A stretch of DNA of 64,000 nucleotides from Chloroflexota bacterium (GTDB taxonomy: Bacteria > Chloroflexota > Anaerolineae > Promineifilales > Promineifilaceae): assembly GCA_013112725.1 (NCBI GenBank), contig JABFFZ010000008.1, forward strand, positions 37,220 to 101,219, written 5' to 3'. Numbering within the stretch: the stretch's first letter is position 1; each line of letters opens with the position of its first letter. The notes beneath the pieces were generated by a model. That model made no database searches and had not been told where the DNA came from. It worked only from the letters and a program-made list of their open reading frames with translations. Positions 50,846 through 59,301 of the stretch are shown in pieces. The position numbers were made by a program, and so were the translations under genes.

Positions 50846-51546
50846 CCTCGACCACCACACCGGCGGCACGGCCGTCTAACCCCTTCACCGCTCCCGTCTG
50901 GCTAATTTTTTACAGCTTGCTGGCGCTGGTGGCGTTATTTGTTGGTATTTTTATTGTCTTACGCCCGGTGGTGGTGTTGCCGCGCATCACCCTGGCCCCC
51001 GGCTTCCGCCTGACAGACCAGACTGGGGCGCAGCTTTCCAACGAGGATTTACGGGGCAGCATCACCCTTTACACCTTCACCCATACTGGCTGCCAGGACA
51101 ACTGCCCCCAAACCAGCGCCGTCATGGCCCAGGTGCAGGCGCGGCTGGATGAACTGAATACCGGTGATATTCCGGTGCGGCTGGTGACCATTTCCATTGA
51201 CCCAGAAAATGACACGCCGGAACAACTGGCGGCTTACGCGGCGCAGCTTGGCGCAGACCCGGCGGTGTGGCAGTTTGTCACCGGTTCACCGGTGCAAATC
51301 AAGTCGGTGGTCGGCGGTGGGTTCAGCGTTTATTACAACACCAGGGAGGATGGCATTCGTTTTGACCCGGCTTTTATGCTGGTGGATGGCGCCGGCCTGT
51401 GGCGGGCAGAGTACCGCACGGCCGTGCCTGACGTTGACATTATCTTGCGCGACATCAATCTACTGGCCGAGGAGGCCCAACATGCTGACGGCCCTTCGCG
51501 GTTAGCCTACGAAGCAGCGCATTTGTTTTTGTGTTACCCGCGTTAA
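50842..51546 (+). CDS. SCO1/SenC family protein, first copy (atypical)
   Basis: The 234-residue protein has an N-terminal anchor (VWLIFYSLLALVALFVGIFIVL) and a thioredoxin-like domain with the copper motif CQDNCPQTSAVM (CxxxC). SCO proteins deliver copper to the CuA centre of oxidase subunit II. The conserved distal histidine is replaced: the segment reads FDPAFMLVDGAG instead of the usual D-H-T/S, so copper binding may be altered and a purely redox role is possible. It overlaps the Rrf2 gene and is followed by a canonical SCO gene. Confidence 0.85.
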   Translation: MTSTTTPAARPSNPFTAPVWLIFYSLLALVALFVGIFIVLRPVVVLPRITLAPGFRLTDQTGAQLSNEDLRGSITLYTFTHTGCQDNCPQTSAVMAQVQARLDELNTGDIPVRLVTISIDPENDTPEQLAAYAAQLGADPAVWQFVTGSPVQIKSVVGGGFSVYYNTREDGIRFDPAFMLVDGAGLWRAEYRTAVPDVDIILRDINLLAEEAQHADGPSRLAYEAAHLFLCYPR

Positions 51547-51579
51547 GGCGTGAATCGGTAATCCGTAATCGGTCAGAGT

Positions 51580-52218
51580 ATGGCGACTATTAGCGAAGGT
51601 GTGGAAAAGAAAGGAGGCAACCGCCGCCTGATTTTGCTGGCGTTGGCAGCGTTGGCAGCGGGGGTATTGTTGGGTTGGGTCGTGTTAGGTTGGTTACGGC
51701 CGTATACCTATCACGGCCTGGAAGTACACGCCAACACACCTGTGACCAACTTCACGCTCATCGGGCCAGGCGGTCAGCCGGTCAGCCTGGTTGACTTTCG
51801 CGGCCAGATCGTCTTGCTCTACTTTGGTTACACCTTCTGCCCCGATGTCTGCCCGGCCACCATGAGCGAACTTAAAAAAGCCATGGTCGAACTGGGTAAA
51901 CAAGGCGAAGACGTGCAGGTGATTATGGTATCGCTCGACCCGGAGCGGGATACGCCAGAGAAACTGGCCGAGTATATGGCTTATTTCCACCCGTCATTCA
52001 TTGGTCTTACCGGCAGTGAAGACGAGATCGTTGCCGCCAGCGCCCCTCTGGGCATCTTTTATGAACGGCATGAAGGCACTGCCAGCTCTGGCTATCTGGT
52101 TGATCATACGGCCACGGTGATGGTGCTGGACAGAAACGGCCGTCTCCGCCTGGTCATCCCTTTTGACACCGCCGGGGAAGACATCGCCGCTGATCTGCGC
52201 CATCTACTGCGCGAATAA
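51580..52218 (+). CDS. SCO1/SenC family copper chaperone, second copy
   Basis: The 212-residue protein has an anchor helix (LILLALAALAAGVLLGWVVLG) and the full SCO set: LLYFGYTFCPDVCPATMSEL (CxxxC), SLDPERDTPEKLAEYMAYFHPSF and YLVDHTATVMVLD with the copper-ligating His. It should mature the CuA site of the CoxB protein encoded downstream. Its start lies 33 bp after the first SCO gene, with a short GTAATCCGTAATC repeat between. The 94-bp repeat follows its stop. Confidence 0.9.
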   Translation: MATISEGVEKKGGNRRLILLALAALAAGVLLGWVVLGWLRPYTYHGLEVHANTPVTNFTLIGPGGQPVSLVDFRGQIVLLYFGYTFCPDVCPATMSELKKAMVELGKQGEDVQVIMVSLDPERDTPEKLAEYMAYFHPSFIGLTGSEDEIVAASAPLGIFYERHEGTASSGYLVDHTATVMVLDRNGRLRLVIPFDTAGEDIAADLRHLLRE

Positions 52219-52234
52219 ATTGTGGTCCATGAAG

Positions 52235-52328
52235 GTAAGTGTTCAGTCCCTCAAGAGACCTGACAGGTTTTTGGCCTGCAAAGTTTCAAGTTGAACTGGT
52301 AAAAAACCTGTCAGGTCTGAACGGTTAC
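52235..52328. repeat. 94-bp repeat, inverted copy of 667-760
   Basis: An exact reverse complement of 667-760 by eye. It is followed directly by an AATTATGAA-family repeat (about 52331-52378), so the whole gap 52219-52389 is repeat material. Confidence 0.85.
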
Positions 52329-52389
52329 CCATGAAGGATGAATTTCATAATTTTTAATTCATCCTTCCTAATTTTATAAGGAGGTTGAT

Positions 52390-52521
52390 ATGGATAAGGA
52401 CAAGAAAGAATACATGGTTCCGGCAGGCACAATCGCTATTTTAGTGATTTTTGTGCTGCTCATCATTGCGTTGTGGGGCAGCACCTATCTCACGCTGCTG
52501 TCCCGAGGAGCGACAGGATAA
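52390..52521 (+). CDS. Cytochrome c oxidase subunit IIa (43 aa)
   Basis: The 43-residue protein MDKDKKEYMVPAGTIAILVI and on has a charged N-terminus followed by one transmembrane helix (IAILVIFVLLIIALWGSTYL), which is the form of the small subunit IIa of ba3-type oxidases. Its TAATG stop/start overlaps the coxB start by one base, and GGAGG lies upstream of the ATG, so expression as the first subunit is secure. It is shorter than most gene-finding cut-offs. Confidence 0.8.
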   Translation: MDKDKKEYMVPAGTIAILVIFVLLIIALWGSTYLTLLSRGATG

Positions 52522-53006
52522 TGCACATAGATACCCGTGAACGCAACTATATTGTCCTTTCGGTTTTGTTGATGCTCATCTTTGCTACGGCGTTGATGGT
52601 TAGCGCCTTTGCCTATGGCATTCAGGTGCCTGTGCCTTACGAGCGCGTAGACCCGCGCACGGTGGCCACGCCCGGGGCGTCTCCCTGGGGCAACCCGGTG
52701 GAAGAGCGGGTGCGCGAACTGGCGCCCAATAAATATGAGGCGTACATCCTGGCCCAAGCCTGGGTTTTTTTGCCTAATAAAATCACCATACCCAAAGGTT
52801 CTTCATTGACGCTCTACGTGACCAGCAAAGATGTGCAACATGGCTTCAACATTCAGGGCACCAACATCAACATGATGATCTTGCCCGGCCAGGTTTCTAC
52901 CCTGACGGCCACATTTGACAAACCCGGTACCTACAACATCGTGTGCAATGAATACTGTGGCGTCGGCCACCAGACCATGTATGCCACGATTGAGGTGCAA
53001 CCATAA
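52521..53006 (+). CDS. coxB: ba3-type cytochrome c oxidase subunit II
   Basis: The 161-residue protein has one N-terminal transmembrane helix (YIVLSVLLMLIFATALMVSAFAYG) and a cupredoxin domain with the complete CuA ligand set: H in SKDVQHGFN and C-N-E-Y-C-G-V-G-H-Q-T-M. It accepts electrons from cytochrome c and passes them to subunit I. The single helix and short length match the Thermus ba3 (B-family) type. The longer frame to 52473 is discarded because subunit IIa occupies that stretch in another frame. Confidence 0.92.
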   Translation: MHIDTRERNYIVLSVLLMLIFATALMVSAFAYGIQVPVPYERVDPRTVATPGASPWGNPVEERVRELAPNKYEAYILAQAWVFLPNKITIPKGSSLTLYVTSKDVQHGFNIQGTNINMMILPGQVSTLTATFDKPGTYNIVCNEYCGVGHQTMYATIEVQP

Positions 53007-53067
53007 TCAGTAATCCGTAATCTGTAGTCTGTAATCCGATTACCGATTACCGAAAGAGAGGTGCTGG

Positions 53068-53982
53068 ATGGACGCTCTGAATGAAATGGTACAACCGGTA
53101 GCGGTACCCCGGTCATTATGGAAAACGGCCGTCACGCTGTTCAAACTGCGCGTTGTCTCCCTGCTGCTGCTGGCGGCTTTTGGTGGGGCGGCATTGGGCG
53201 CGCTGATTGTGGAGTCGATTTCCCTATGGGCCTGGCTGCTGCTGGCAGTCACCGGTACATTGTCTGCCGGGGGCGCGTCAGCCATCAACCAATACCTGGA
53301 ACGAGAACGAGACACCCACATGCGGCGCACGGCGCGACGGCCATTAGCCAGCGGGCAAATTGCCAACCCTGGCATGGTGCTGGGCATCGGCGTGAGTATG
53401 GTGCTGTCAGCCGGCGGCCTGGCGCTGCTGGCGGGTAATTCGGCGCTGGCCTTCTGGGTGCTGCTGGGCGCGACCATTTACGTGGGCGTCTACACCGTCT
53501 GGCTGAAGCCGCGCACCACGCTCAACATCGTTATTGGCGGCGCGGCGGGTAGCTGCGCCGTCCTCAGCGGTGGCGCCGCAGTGGGCGCCTGGAATGTGTG
53601 GGGTGTCTGGCTGCTGGCAACGCTGGTGTTTGTGTGGACACCGGTACATTTTTGGGCGCTGGCCATCGCCTACCGTGATGATTATGCCGCCGCCGGTTTT
53701 CCCATGCTGCCCGCCCGCGTGCCGCCGGTAACGGCCGCGCGTTGGACGGCGCTGCATACGGCGTTAACGGCCGTGTGCGCCCTGGCGCTCGGCTTCTGGC
53801 CCCAGGTAGATGTGTGGTATTTGCTGCCGGTGGGTGTGGTTACGGCCGTGCTCATCCAGCGCACCATCATCCTGCTGCAAAACCCCGGCCAACGCCGCGC
53901 CGCTCTGGCCCTCTTCCACCTCTCCAATCTTTATCTGGCACTCGCTCTTGTCGTCATTATGCTGGCGACTTTATGGAGGTAA
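53068..53982 (+). CDS. ctaB: Protoheme IX farnesyltransferase (heme O synthase)
   Basis: The 304-residue UbiA-type membrane enzyme has the aspartate-rich motif NQYLERERDTHMRRTARRPLASG and the second motif YRDDYAAAGFPMLP, plus about nine helices. It farnesylates heme B to heme O for the oxidase. The DNA between the coxB stop and its start carries a GTAATCC heptamer repeat (53005-53055). AGAGG lies before the ATG. Its stop is 5 bp from the coxA start, whose ribosome-binding site it contains. Confidence 0.93.
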   Translation: MDALNEMVQPVAVPRSLWKTAVTLFKLRVVSLLLLAAFGGAALGALIVESISLWAWLLLAVTGTLSAGGASAINQYLERERDTHMRRTARRPLASGQIANPGMVLGIGVSMVLSAGGLALLAGNSALAFWVLLGATIYVGVYTVWLKPRTTLNIVIGGAAGSCAVLSGGAAVGAWNVWGVWLLATLVFVWTPVHFWALAIAYRDDYAAAGFPMLPARVPPVTAARWTALHTALTAVCALALGFWPQVDVWYLLPVGVVTAVLIQRTIILLQNPGQRRAALALFHLSNLYLALALVVIMLATLWR

Positions 53983-53986
53983 ATTC

Positions 53987-55624
53987 ATGTACAAAACATC
54001 AGACAAACTCACTGCCTGGTATATTGGCATCGGCATGGCCGCCCTCTTTGTGGGTGGTTCCCTGGGGCCATTGCAAAAACTAGAACACGTGGGCATCAAC
54101 CTGTATACCGCCCTCAACAGCATCGGTCTCGCCAGTTACTACCAGGGTTTAACCATTCACGCCGTTCTCAACGCCCTGGTCTGGACGACCTTCTTCATCG
54201 TTGGCTTCTTCACCTTCATCATCCCCCGCAGCCTGGAAAAGCCGCTGACCATGCCCAAACTGAATGGCCTGTCCCTCATCCTCATGGTGGTGGGGCTGGT
54301 TATGGCCGCCATTCCTATCCTGATGAACCTGGCAACCGTCCTGTTCACCTTCTACCCGCCATTAAAGGCCAACCCCTTCTTCTACATCGGCCTGGTGCTG
54401 GTCGTCGTTGGTTCCTGGGTTGCCGGTTATGGCTTTTATGCCACCTACCTTTCCTGGCGCAAAGAACACAAGGGGGAACAAACACCGCTCATCGCCCTGG
54501 GCAGCATTATCACCATGGTCATGTGGCAGATTGCCACCATCGGCGTAGCTATTGAATTGCTCGTCTTCGTCATCCCCTGGTCTTTCGGCCTGGTTGCAGG
54601 CACAGACCCACAGCTCAACCGCACCTTCTTCTGGTTCACCGGGCATCCACTGGTATATTTCTGGCTGCTGCCGGCTTATATTTCCTGGTACTGTATGGTA
54701 CCAAAACAAGCCGGCGGCAAACTGTTCAGCGAACCGCTGGCGCGGCTGGTCTTCTGGCTCTTCCTGGCGCTCTCGGTACCGGTAGGCTTACACCATCAAT
54801 TTGTAGATCCCGGCGTACCGCAAGGTTGGAAAATCGTCCATTTTGTGCTGACCTTTAGCCTGTTTATTCCCAGTATGATTACCGCCTTCACGGTGGTGGC
54901 CTCGCTGGAAATTGGCGGGCGGGCGCGTGGCGGCACGGGCCTGCTCAATTGGGTGCGCTACCTGCCCTGGGGAGACCCCTCCTACGCTGCCCAAAATCTG
55001 GCCATGATTCTGTTTGTGTTTGGCGGCATCGGTGGCCTGACCAATGCCAGCTATAACATGAACTTAGCCATCCATAACACCATGTGGGTACCGGGTCATT
55101 TTCATCTAACAGTGGGTTCGGCCGTGACCCTCACCTTCTTTGGCATCGCTTACTGGCTGGTACCGATGTTGGCAAATAAACCGCTGTGGAGCGCCAAAAT
55201 GGGTGTCTGGCAGGCATGGACGTGGTTTGTGGGCATGTTGCTCATGTCCAACGCGCTGCACATCATCGGTCTGAACCTGAGCGTACCTCGCCGCACCATG
55301 TTAGGCGCAGCCCCCTATGCTGCCACCGACTGGCAGCCCATGTTGATTGAAGCGGCCATTGGCGGCACCATTCTGGGCATCAGCGGGCTGCTCTTTTACA
55401 TCAACATGATGGGTACGGTTTTGCAGAAGAAACGGCTGGAAACGCCCATCGAAATGCCGGTGGCGGAAGTGTATCATGCCGAAGAGCCGGTACCCAACTG
55501 GCTGGATGCCTGGCGCCCCTGGATTGTGGTAACAGTTCTGTTAATTGTGGTGGCATACGGCCCGGTTTTGGTAAACTTACTATCCAATATGCAGTTAACC
55601 TCACCTGGGTTTAAGCTGTGGTAA
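53987..55624 (+). CDS. coxA: ba3-type cytochrome c oxidase subunit I
   Basis: The 545-residue protein has about 13 transmembrane helices and the heme-copper oxidase ligands. HPLVYFWLLPAYISWY holds the CuB histidine and its tyrosine partner. HHQFVDPGV holds the CuB His pair. HNTMWVPGHFHLTVGS holds the high-spin and low-spin heme histidines; a further low-spin His is in GLTIHAVLNALVW. The family is the B-type (ba3) oxygen reductase, which has high oxygen affinity and reduces O2 to water while pumping protons. I chose the ATG at 53987 with GGAGG 8 nt upstream; the frame from 53810 lies inside ctaB. Confidence 0.94.
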   Translation: MYKTSDKLTAWYIGIGMAALFVGGSLGPLQKLEHVGINLYTALNSIGLASYYQGLTIHAVLNALVWTTFFIVGFFTFIIPRSLEKPLTMPKLNGLSLILMVVGLVMAAIPILMNLATVLFTFYPPLKANPFFYIGLVLVVVGSWVAGYGFYATYLSWRKEHKGEQTPLIALGSIITMVMWQIATIGVAIELLVFVIPWSFGLVAGTDPQLNRTFFWFTGHPLVYFWLLPAYISWYCMVPKQAGGKLFSEPLARLVFWLFLALSVPVGLHHQFVDPGVPQGWKIVHFVLTFSLFIPSMITAFTVVASLEIGGRARGGTGLLNWVRYLPWGDPSYAAQNLAMILFVFGGIGGLTNASYNMNLAIHNTMWVPGHFHLTVGSAVTLTFFGIAYWLVPMLANKPLWSAKMGVWQAWTWFVGMLLMSNALHIIGLNLSVPRRTMLGAAPYAATDWQPMLIEAAIGGTILGISGLLFYINMMGTVLQKKRLETPIEMPVAEVYHAEEPVPNWLDAWRPWIVVTVLLIVVAYGPVLVNLLSNMQLTSPGFKLW

Positions 55625-55694
55625 AGTCTGGTGTAGCGCCGTAACATCCGTCACGACGCTGCACCAAAAACACGATTTGTACGGAGGTACTTTA

Positions 55695-56129
55695 ATGCGT
55701 AAGTTTAGTTTAGTGGTTTTATTGGTTCTGGCTCTTTCTCTGCTTCTGGCAGCCTGTGGCGGCGGGGGCAGCGAACCGGCCAGTGATAGCGCGGCCGTCG
55801 CGCCGCGTTCGGGTGGCAACGCCGCCAATGGCGAAAAGCTGTACAAACAGCCCGTTATCGGCAAAAACAGCGCGCCAGGCTGCAACACCTGTCACTCATT
55901 GGATGAGGGTGTGGTGTTGGTAGGCCCATCCCACGCCGGGATGGGGACACGGGCGGCAACGGCCGTGTCCGGCCAATCCGCCGAAGATTATCTGCGTGAG
56001 TCCATCACCAACCCCAACGCCCATGTGACGGAAGGGTACGCCCAGGGCGTCATGTATCAAAACTATGGTACGGATCTAACCGAACAGGAAATCAACGACC
56101 TGGTAGCCTTCTTAATGTCTCTCAAGTAA
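55695..56129 (+). CDS. Cytochrome c lipoprotein
   Basis: The 144-residue protein has a lipoprotein signal (LVLALSLLLAACGGGGSE, cysteine about residue 21). A cytochrome c domain follows with heme motif CNTCHSLDEG and distal Met in AQGVMYQNYGTDLT. It is tethered outside the membrane and probably donates electrons to the CuA site of the oxidase. GGAGG lies before the ATG. It follows coxA and precedes the cytochrome b fusion, so electron transfer from quinol via cytochrome b to this cytochrome c and the oxidase is likely (inference). Confidence 0.92.
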   Translation: MRKFSLVVLLVLALSLLLAACGGGGSEPASDSAAVAPRSGGNAANGEKLYKQPVIGKNSAPGCNTCHSLDEGVVLVGPSHAGMGTRAATAVSGQSAEDYLRESITNPNAHVTEGYAQGVMYQNYGTDLTEQEINDLVAFLMSLK

Positions 56130-56138
56130 TTGCTTAAC

Positions 56139-56180
56139 GGCGGATGGAGATGGAATGATGCCATTCCATCTCCATTCGCC
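56139..56180. promoter_or_regulatory. Long hairpin covering the candidate start of the cytochrome b fusion
   Basis: GGCGGATGGAGATGGAATG pairs with CATTCCATCTCCATTCGCC with one mismatch and a tiny loop. The GGAG and both ATGs (56155 and 56158) are in the stem or loop, so translation from these starts would need the hairpin melted. A third ATG lies just after it at 56188. Confidence 0.6.
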
Positions 56181-58386
56181 AATACCCATGACCCTCCTCA
56201 AATCAAAAGACCCCGAACTGCTGCCCGGAGCCGACCCAGACACAGATTGCCAGATTATACCTGAACCCCCAATTGCCCCCGCACCTGATGAGGACGAGGA
56301 TGAACACGAACACGCTGTCACCTGGACGGCGTTGGGGGATAGAGATCGGAGCATACAGGAAGGGCTGCAAGGTTGGCGGCGACGGCCGTCGCCCTGGGCC
56401 GTCTGGCTGGAAAAAGTGGCCCTGGCTGTAGAAAAGCCGGTCAATCACGCCATCGGCAACAGCCGGCTGAACCCCTTTTACCACACCGGCCCCATTGCCC
56501 TCTTTCTACTGCTGGTCGTAGGGCTGACCGGATTTTACCTCTTTCTCTTTTTTCAGTATGGGTACGAAGCGTCTTACCAGTCTGTGGTGCGTTACGACAA
56601 CCAATTCATAGCCCGCGCCATACGCGCCATCCACCGCTATGCTTCCGGCGCGCTGGTCATCACCACCCTGCTGCACGCTTACCGTACCCTGTTTATGGAA
56701 CGGTTCCGTGGCCCGCGCTGGCTGGCCTGGGTGACGGGCATTGTCCTCACCGCCATCATCTGGCTGGCGGGCGTCACCGGCTATTGGCTGGTGTGGGATA
56801 CGCGGGCACAACTCATCAACGACAGCTTCATTCGCTTTTTGGATGCTTTCACGCCCTGGGCCGCCGGTTATGTGACGCTGCTGGTAGATGCCGAGATCAC
56901 GGGCAAAAGCTGGCCCATTTTGCTGGTCATTTTGGCGGTGCATGTGCTATTGTTTTTGGTGGCGGCGCTGTTTTTCTGGCTACACATTCGCCGTCTGAAG
57001 CGGGCCAAATGGTGGCCGGAAATGCACTGGCTGGCGGGGCTGACGCTGCTGTTGGTGACCACAGGCATCGCCTTTCCGCTCACCTTGCTGCCAGCGACCA
57101 ACCCATTGACGCGGCCAATGGGCGTGAACCTGGACCCGATATTTCTGTTCTTTTTACCGGTGGCGGGGCAGGACACGGCCGTACTCCTCTGGTCATTTCT
57201 GGCGGTCGTCACCCTGTTGGGGTTGGCGCTGCCCTGGCTCACTCGTGACCGGGCGCTGCAACCGGCGGCCAACCAACCCAATACACTGCCCAAAGTACAC
57301 ATCATCAAAGATCGCTGTACCGGCTGCACCAAATGCGCCCTGGACTGCCCCTACGGGGCCATCACCATGGTGGAGCGGCATGATGACAAACCGCACAAAT
57401 ATATCGCCATTGAAGACCCCAGCCTGTGCGTTTCCTGTGGCATTTGTGTGGGGTCATGTGATGGCGTGGCGGTGACAATGGGCGATTTGCCGCCCGCCCT
57501 GCTGTGGGACGAAATTGCCCTGCGCCTGTCATTGGCGCGCGCCAAAGCCGAAGAGCCGGTCAAACTGGTCTTTACCTGCGAACGCCATGCCACGCATAAT
57601 GGACGCCTGATTGCCAACGAGCAGCAAAATGTGGAAATTATGGCCCTGCCTTGTGTGGGCGTGCTGCCGCCAGACGTGCTGCCGCGCGCGTTGGCATCGG
57701 GCGCGGGTGCGGTGCAGGTGATTGGCTGCCCGCCGGAGGACTGCCGCAGCCGGGAGGGGAATTTGTGGACGGCGCAGCGGCTTATGCGGCATCGGGTGCC
57801 ACGTTTGAAACGGCCGTATGCCCAGGCCCCCATTACGGCCGTGTGGCAGCCCCCCAATGAGTTTGCCCAGGCGCTGCAAACGCCGCCGGTCATGGTCGCC
57901 GATGATTCCGGCCAGACGAAACCCGATTATATGGCCTCGCGTCGTTATTATCTGCCGCTAACGTGGCGGCATTATGTGGTGGCGTTTGGGCTGCTGCTGC
58001 TGGTGCTGCTGGCGCAAATCTGGTTGACGGATGTGTGGGCAGTTACGGCCGTGACTCACGCCCCGCGTATCGCCATTATCCTGCCCGACCCGGCGGCATC
58101 GCTGGCGCTGCCGCCACAACAACCGGTGACACTGCACCTGGCGCTGAATGGTCAGCCAGTTTTTAGCCAATCGCTTACCGTTGATGCGTTGGGCGCGCCG
58201 TTTTTCGCCGAGCAACTGGTAGAGCCGGGCACGGCCGTGGCTGAATTGTGGCTGGAGTTAGGGGATGGGAACGGCCGTGTCATCCTATTTGACGATACCG
58301 TAACGCTGACTCCGGGTATGGTGCTGCGTTTGCAATTCAAACCAGACCACACCACCCACTGTTTTAACAACGCCTGCGCTCAATAA
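56155..58386 (+). CDS. Cytochrome b - 2x[4Fe-4S] ferredoxin - MvhD-like fusion protein
   Basis: The 743-residue protein has an acidic N-terminal tail (to ~60) and a cytochrome b core (~90-345) with heme-ligand histidines in AIHRYASGALVITTLLHAYR and LAVHVLLFLVAALFFWLHI. Two [4Fe-4S] motifs follow (CTGCTKCALDCP ~385, CVSCGICVGSCD ~420). Next is an MvhD/FrhD-like [2Fe-2S] domain with FTCERHA, LPCVGVLPPDVL and VIGCPPEDC (~465-550). A late helix (VVAFGLLLLVLLAQIWLTDVW) and an extracytoplasmic beta tail end the chain. It probably moves electrons between quinol, Fe-S carriers and cytochrome c. The start is uncertain (56155, 56158 or 56188). Confidence 0.88.
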   Translation: MMPFHLHSPIPMTLLKSKDPELLPGADPDTDCQIIPEPPIAPAPDEDEDEHEHAVTWTALGDRDRSIQEGLQGWRRRPSPWAVWLEKVALAVEKPVNHAIGNSRLNPFYHTGPIALFLLLVVGLTGFYLFLFFQYGYEASYQSVVRYDNQFIARAIRAIHRYASGALVITTLLHAYRTLFMERFRGPRWLAWVTGIVLTAIIWLAGVTGYWLVWDTRAQLINDSFIRFLDAFTPWAAGYVTLLVDAEITGKSWPILLVILAVHVLLFLVAALFFWLHIRRLKRAKWWPEMHWLAGLTLLLVTTGIAFPLTLLPATNPLTRPMGVNLDPIFLFFLPVAGQDTAVLLWSFLAVVTLLGLALPWLTRDRALQPAANQPNTLPKVHIIKDRCTGCTKCALDCPYGAITMVERHDDKPHKYIAIEDPSLCVSCGICVGSCDGVAVTMGDLPPALLWDEIALRLSLARAKAEEPVKLVFTCERHATHNGRLIANEQQNVEIMALPCVGVLPPDVLPRALASGAGAVQVIGCPPEDCRSREGNLWTAQRLMRHRVPRLKRPYAQAPITAVWQPPNEFAQALQTPPVMVADDSGQTKPDYMASRRYYLPLTWRHYVVAFGLLLLVLLAQIWLTDVWAVTAVTHAPRIAIILPDPAASLALPPQQPVTLHLALNGQPVFSQSLTVDALGAPFFAEQLVEPGTAVAELWLELGDGNGRVILFDDTVTLTPGMVLRLQFKPDHTTHCFNNACAQ

Positions 58387-58479
58387 TCCTATCCTATAAC
58401 CGATTTCGCCAGGTTAAAAATCCAGGCACTTTGGGAACTCAGGGGGTTGACAGGCCCCTTCAACAAGCTCAGGGCAGGC

Positions 58480-58562
58480 CGTGATGCGTGACGAGTGATG
58501 CGTGACCAGAGAGAGCACACGCATCACTCGTCACTTGTCACTTGTCACTCGTCACTCGTCAC
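58480..58562. repeat. Heptamer repeat hairpin (GTGATGC / GTCACTT)
   Basis: GTGATGCGTGACGAGTGATG and complementary (CACTCGT/CACTTGT) units. A piece resembling AACAAGCTCAGGGCAG just before it is related to the element embedded at 1768-1830. Confidence 0.8.
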
Positions 58563-58595
58563 GCTGAACCCCATGAAATCCTGTAGAGCCAAAAT

Positions 58596-59099
58596 CTAAT
58601 TCCATACCCCCAACACCTCTGGCCCCCGATCCAATTCCCAGGGATAAATAATGTAAGCGTCAGTAACGGCGGCGTAATAAGTGGGCGTAATACCCGGATA
58701 AAGGGAAGTAGACGGCTTGTAGTGCAGAACGCAAGTGTCCGGCATCCCGCCGGCGACATCAATCCGGTTGGCTACCGTGACCATGTTGCGCCCTTTGGTC
58801 CAGACATCATCCACCACCAACACCCGTCGCCCGGCAAGGGCGGCGTCTGCCGGAAATTGAATAAATTCGGGAATGGCATATTTTTCCGGGCCAGGGATTT
58901 GCAGGCCGGGGAAATCTGCCGGGAACCGCACAGAGGCAGTCAGCACATAGGTGATATTGAGCGCTTCGGCCAGCAGCCCGCCCGGTATGATACCGCCGCG
59001 GGTGATGATAACCATACTGTCATAACGGCCGTGAATTTGCGGCGTTAGATAATCAATTAATTTGTCTACATCAGACCACGTGAGAACTTCACGACGCAT
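58596..59099 (-). CDS. Purine-type phosphoribosyltransferase
   Basis: The 167-residue protein has the PRPP-binding loop GRRVLVVDDVWTKGRNMVTV and the N-terminal YDSMVIITRGGIIPGGLLAEAL, fitting the type I phosphoribosyltransferases near xanthine/hypoxanthine-guanine PRTases. It salvages a purine base with PRPP in the cytoplasm; the base is not decided by the sequence. GGAG precedes the ATG. An AATTATGAA-family repeat (about 59108-59156) and a small hairpin (GGCATA / TATGCC near 59205) are in its leader. Confidence 0.85.
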   Translation of the reverse strand: MRREVLTWSDVDKLIDYLTPQIHGRYDSMVIITRGGIIPGGLLAEALNITYVLTASVRFPADFPGLQIPGPEKYAIPEFIQFPADAALAGRRVLVVDDVWTKGRNMVTVANRIDVAGGMPDTCVLHYKPSTSLYPGITPTYYAAVTDAYIIYPWELDRGPEVLGVWN

Positions 59100-59301
59100 G
59101 GGGTTCTCCTGTGAAAATTATGAATGATGAAGGATGAATTAGGAATCTTCATCCATCGCAGCGAGTCCCATATAGGGGGCTACTTTCCTTGATAAAAAAT
59201 GCAGGCATACCCGGTTTGGGATATGCCCGACGTGTTATGCTACCCGTTTGGGGGAAGACTGTCAACTTCCCGTAATCCGTGAGCCGTAATTCGATTACGG
59301 A

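Noticed and set aside
59200..59230. Purine riboswitch before the phosphoribosyltransferase
   Set aside because: Only one small hairpin (GGCATA / TATGCC) is visible; the conserved three-way-junction core is not.
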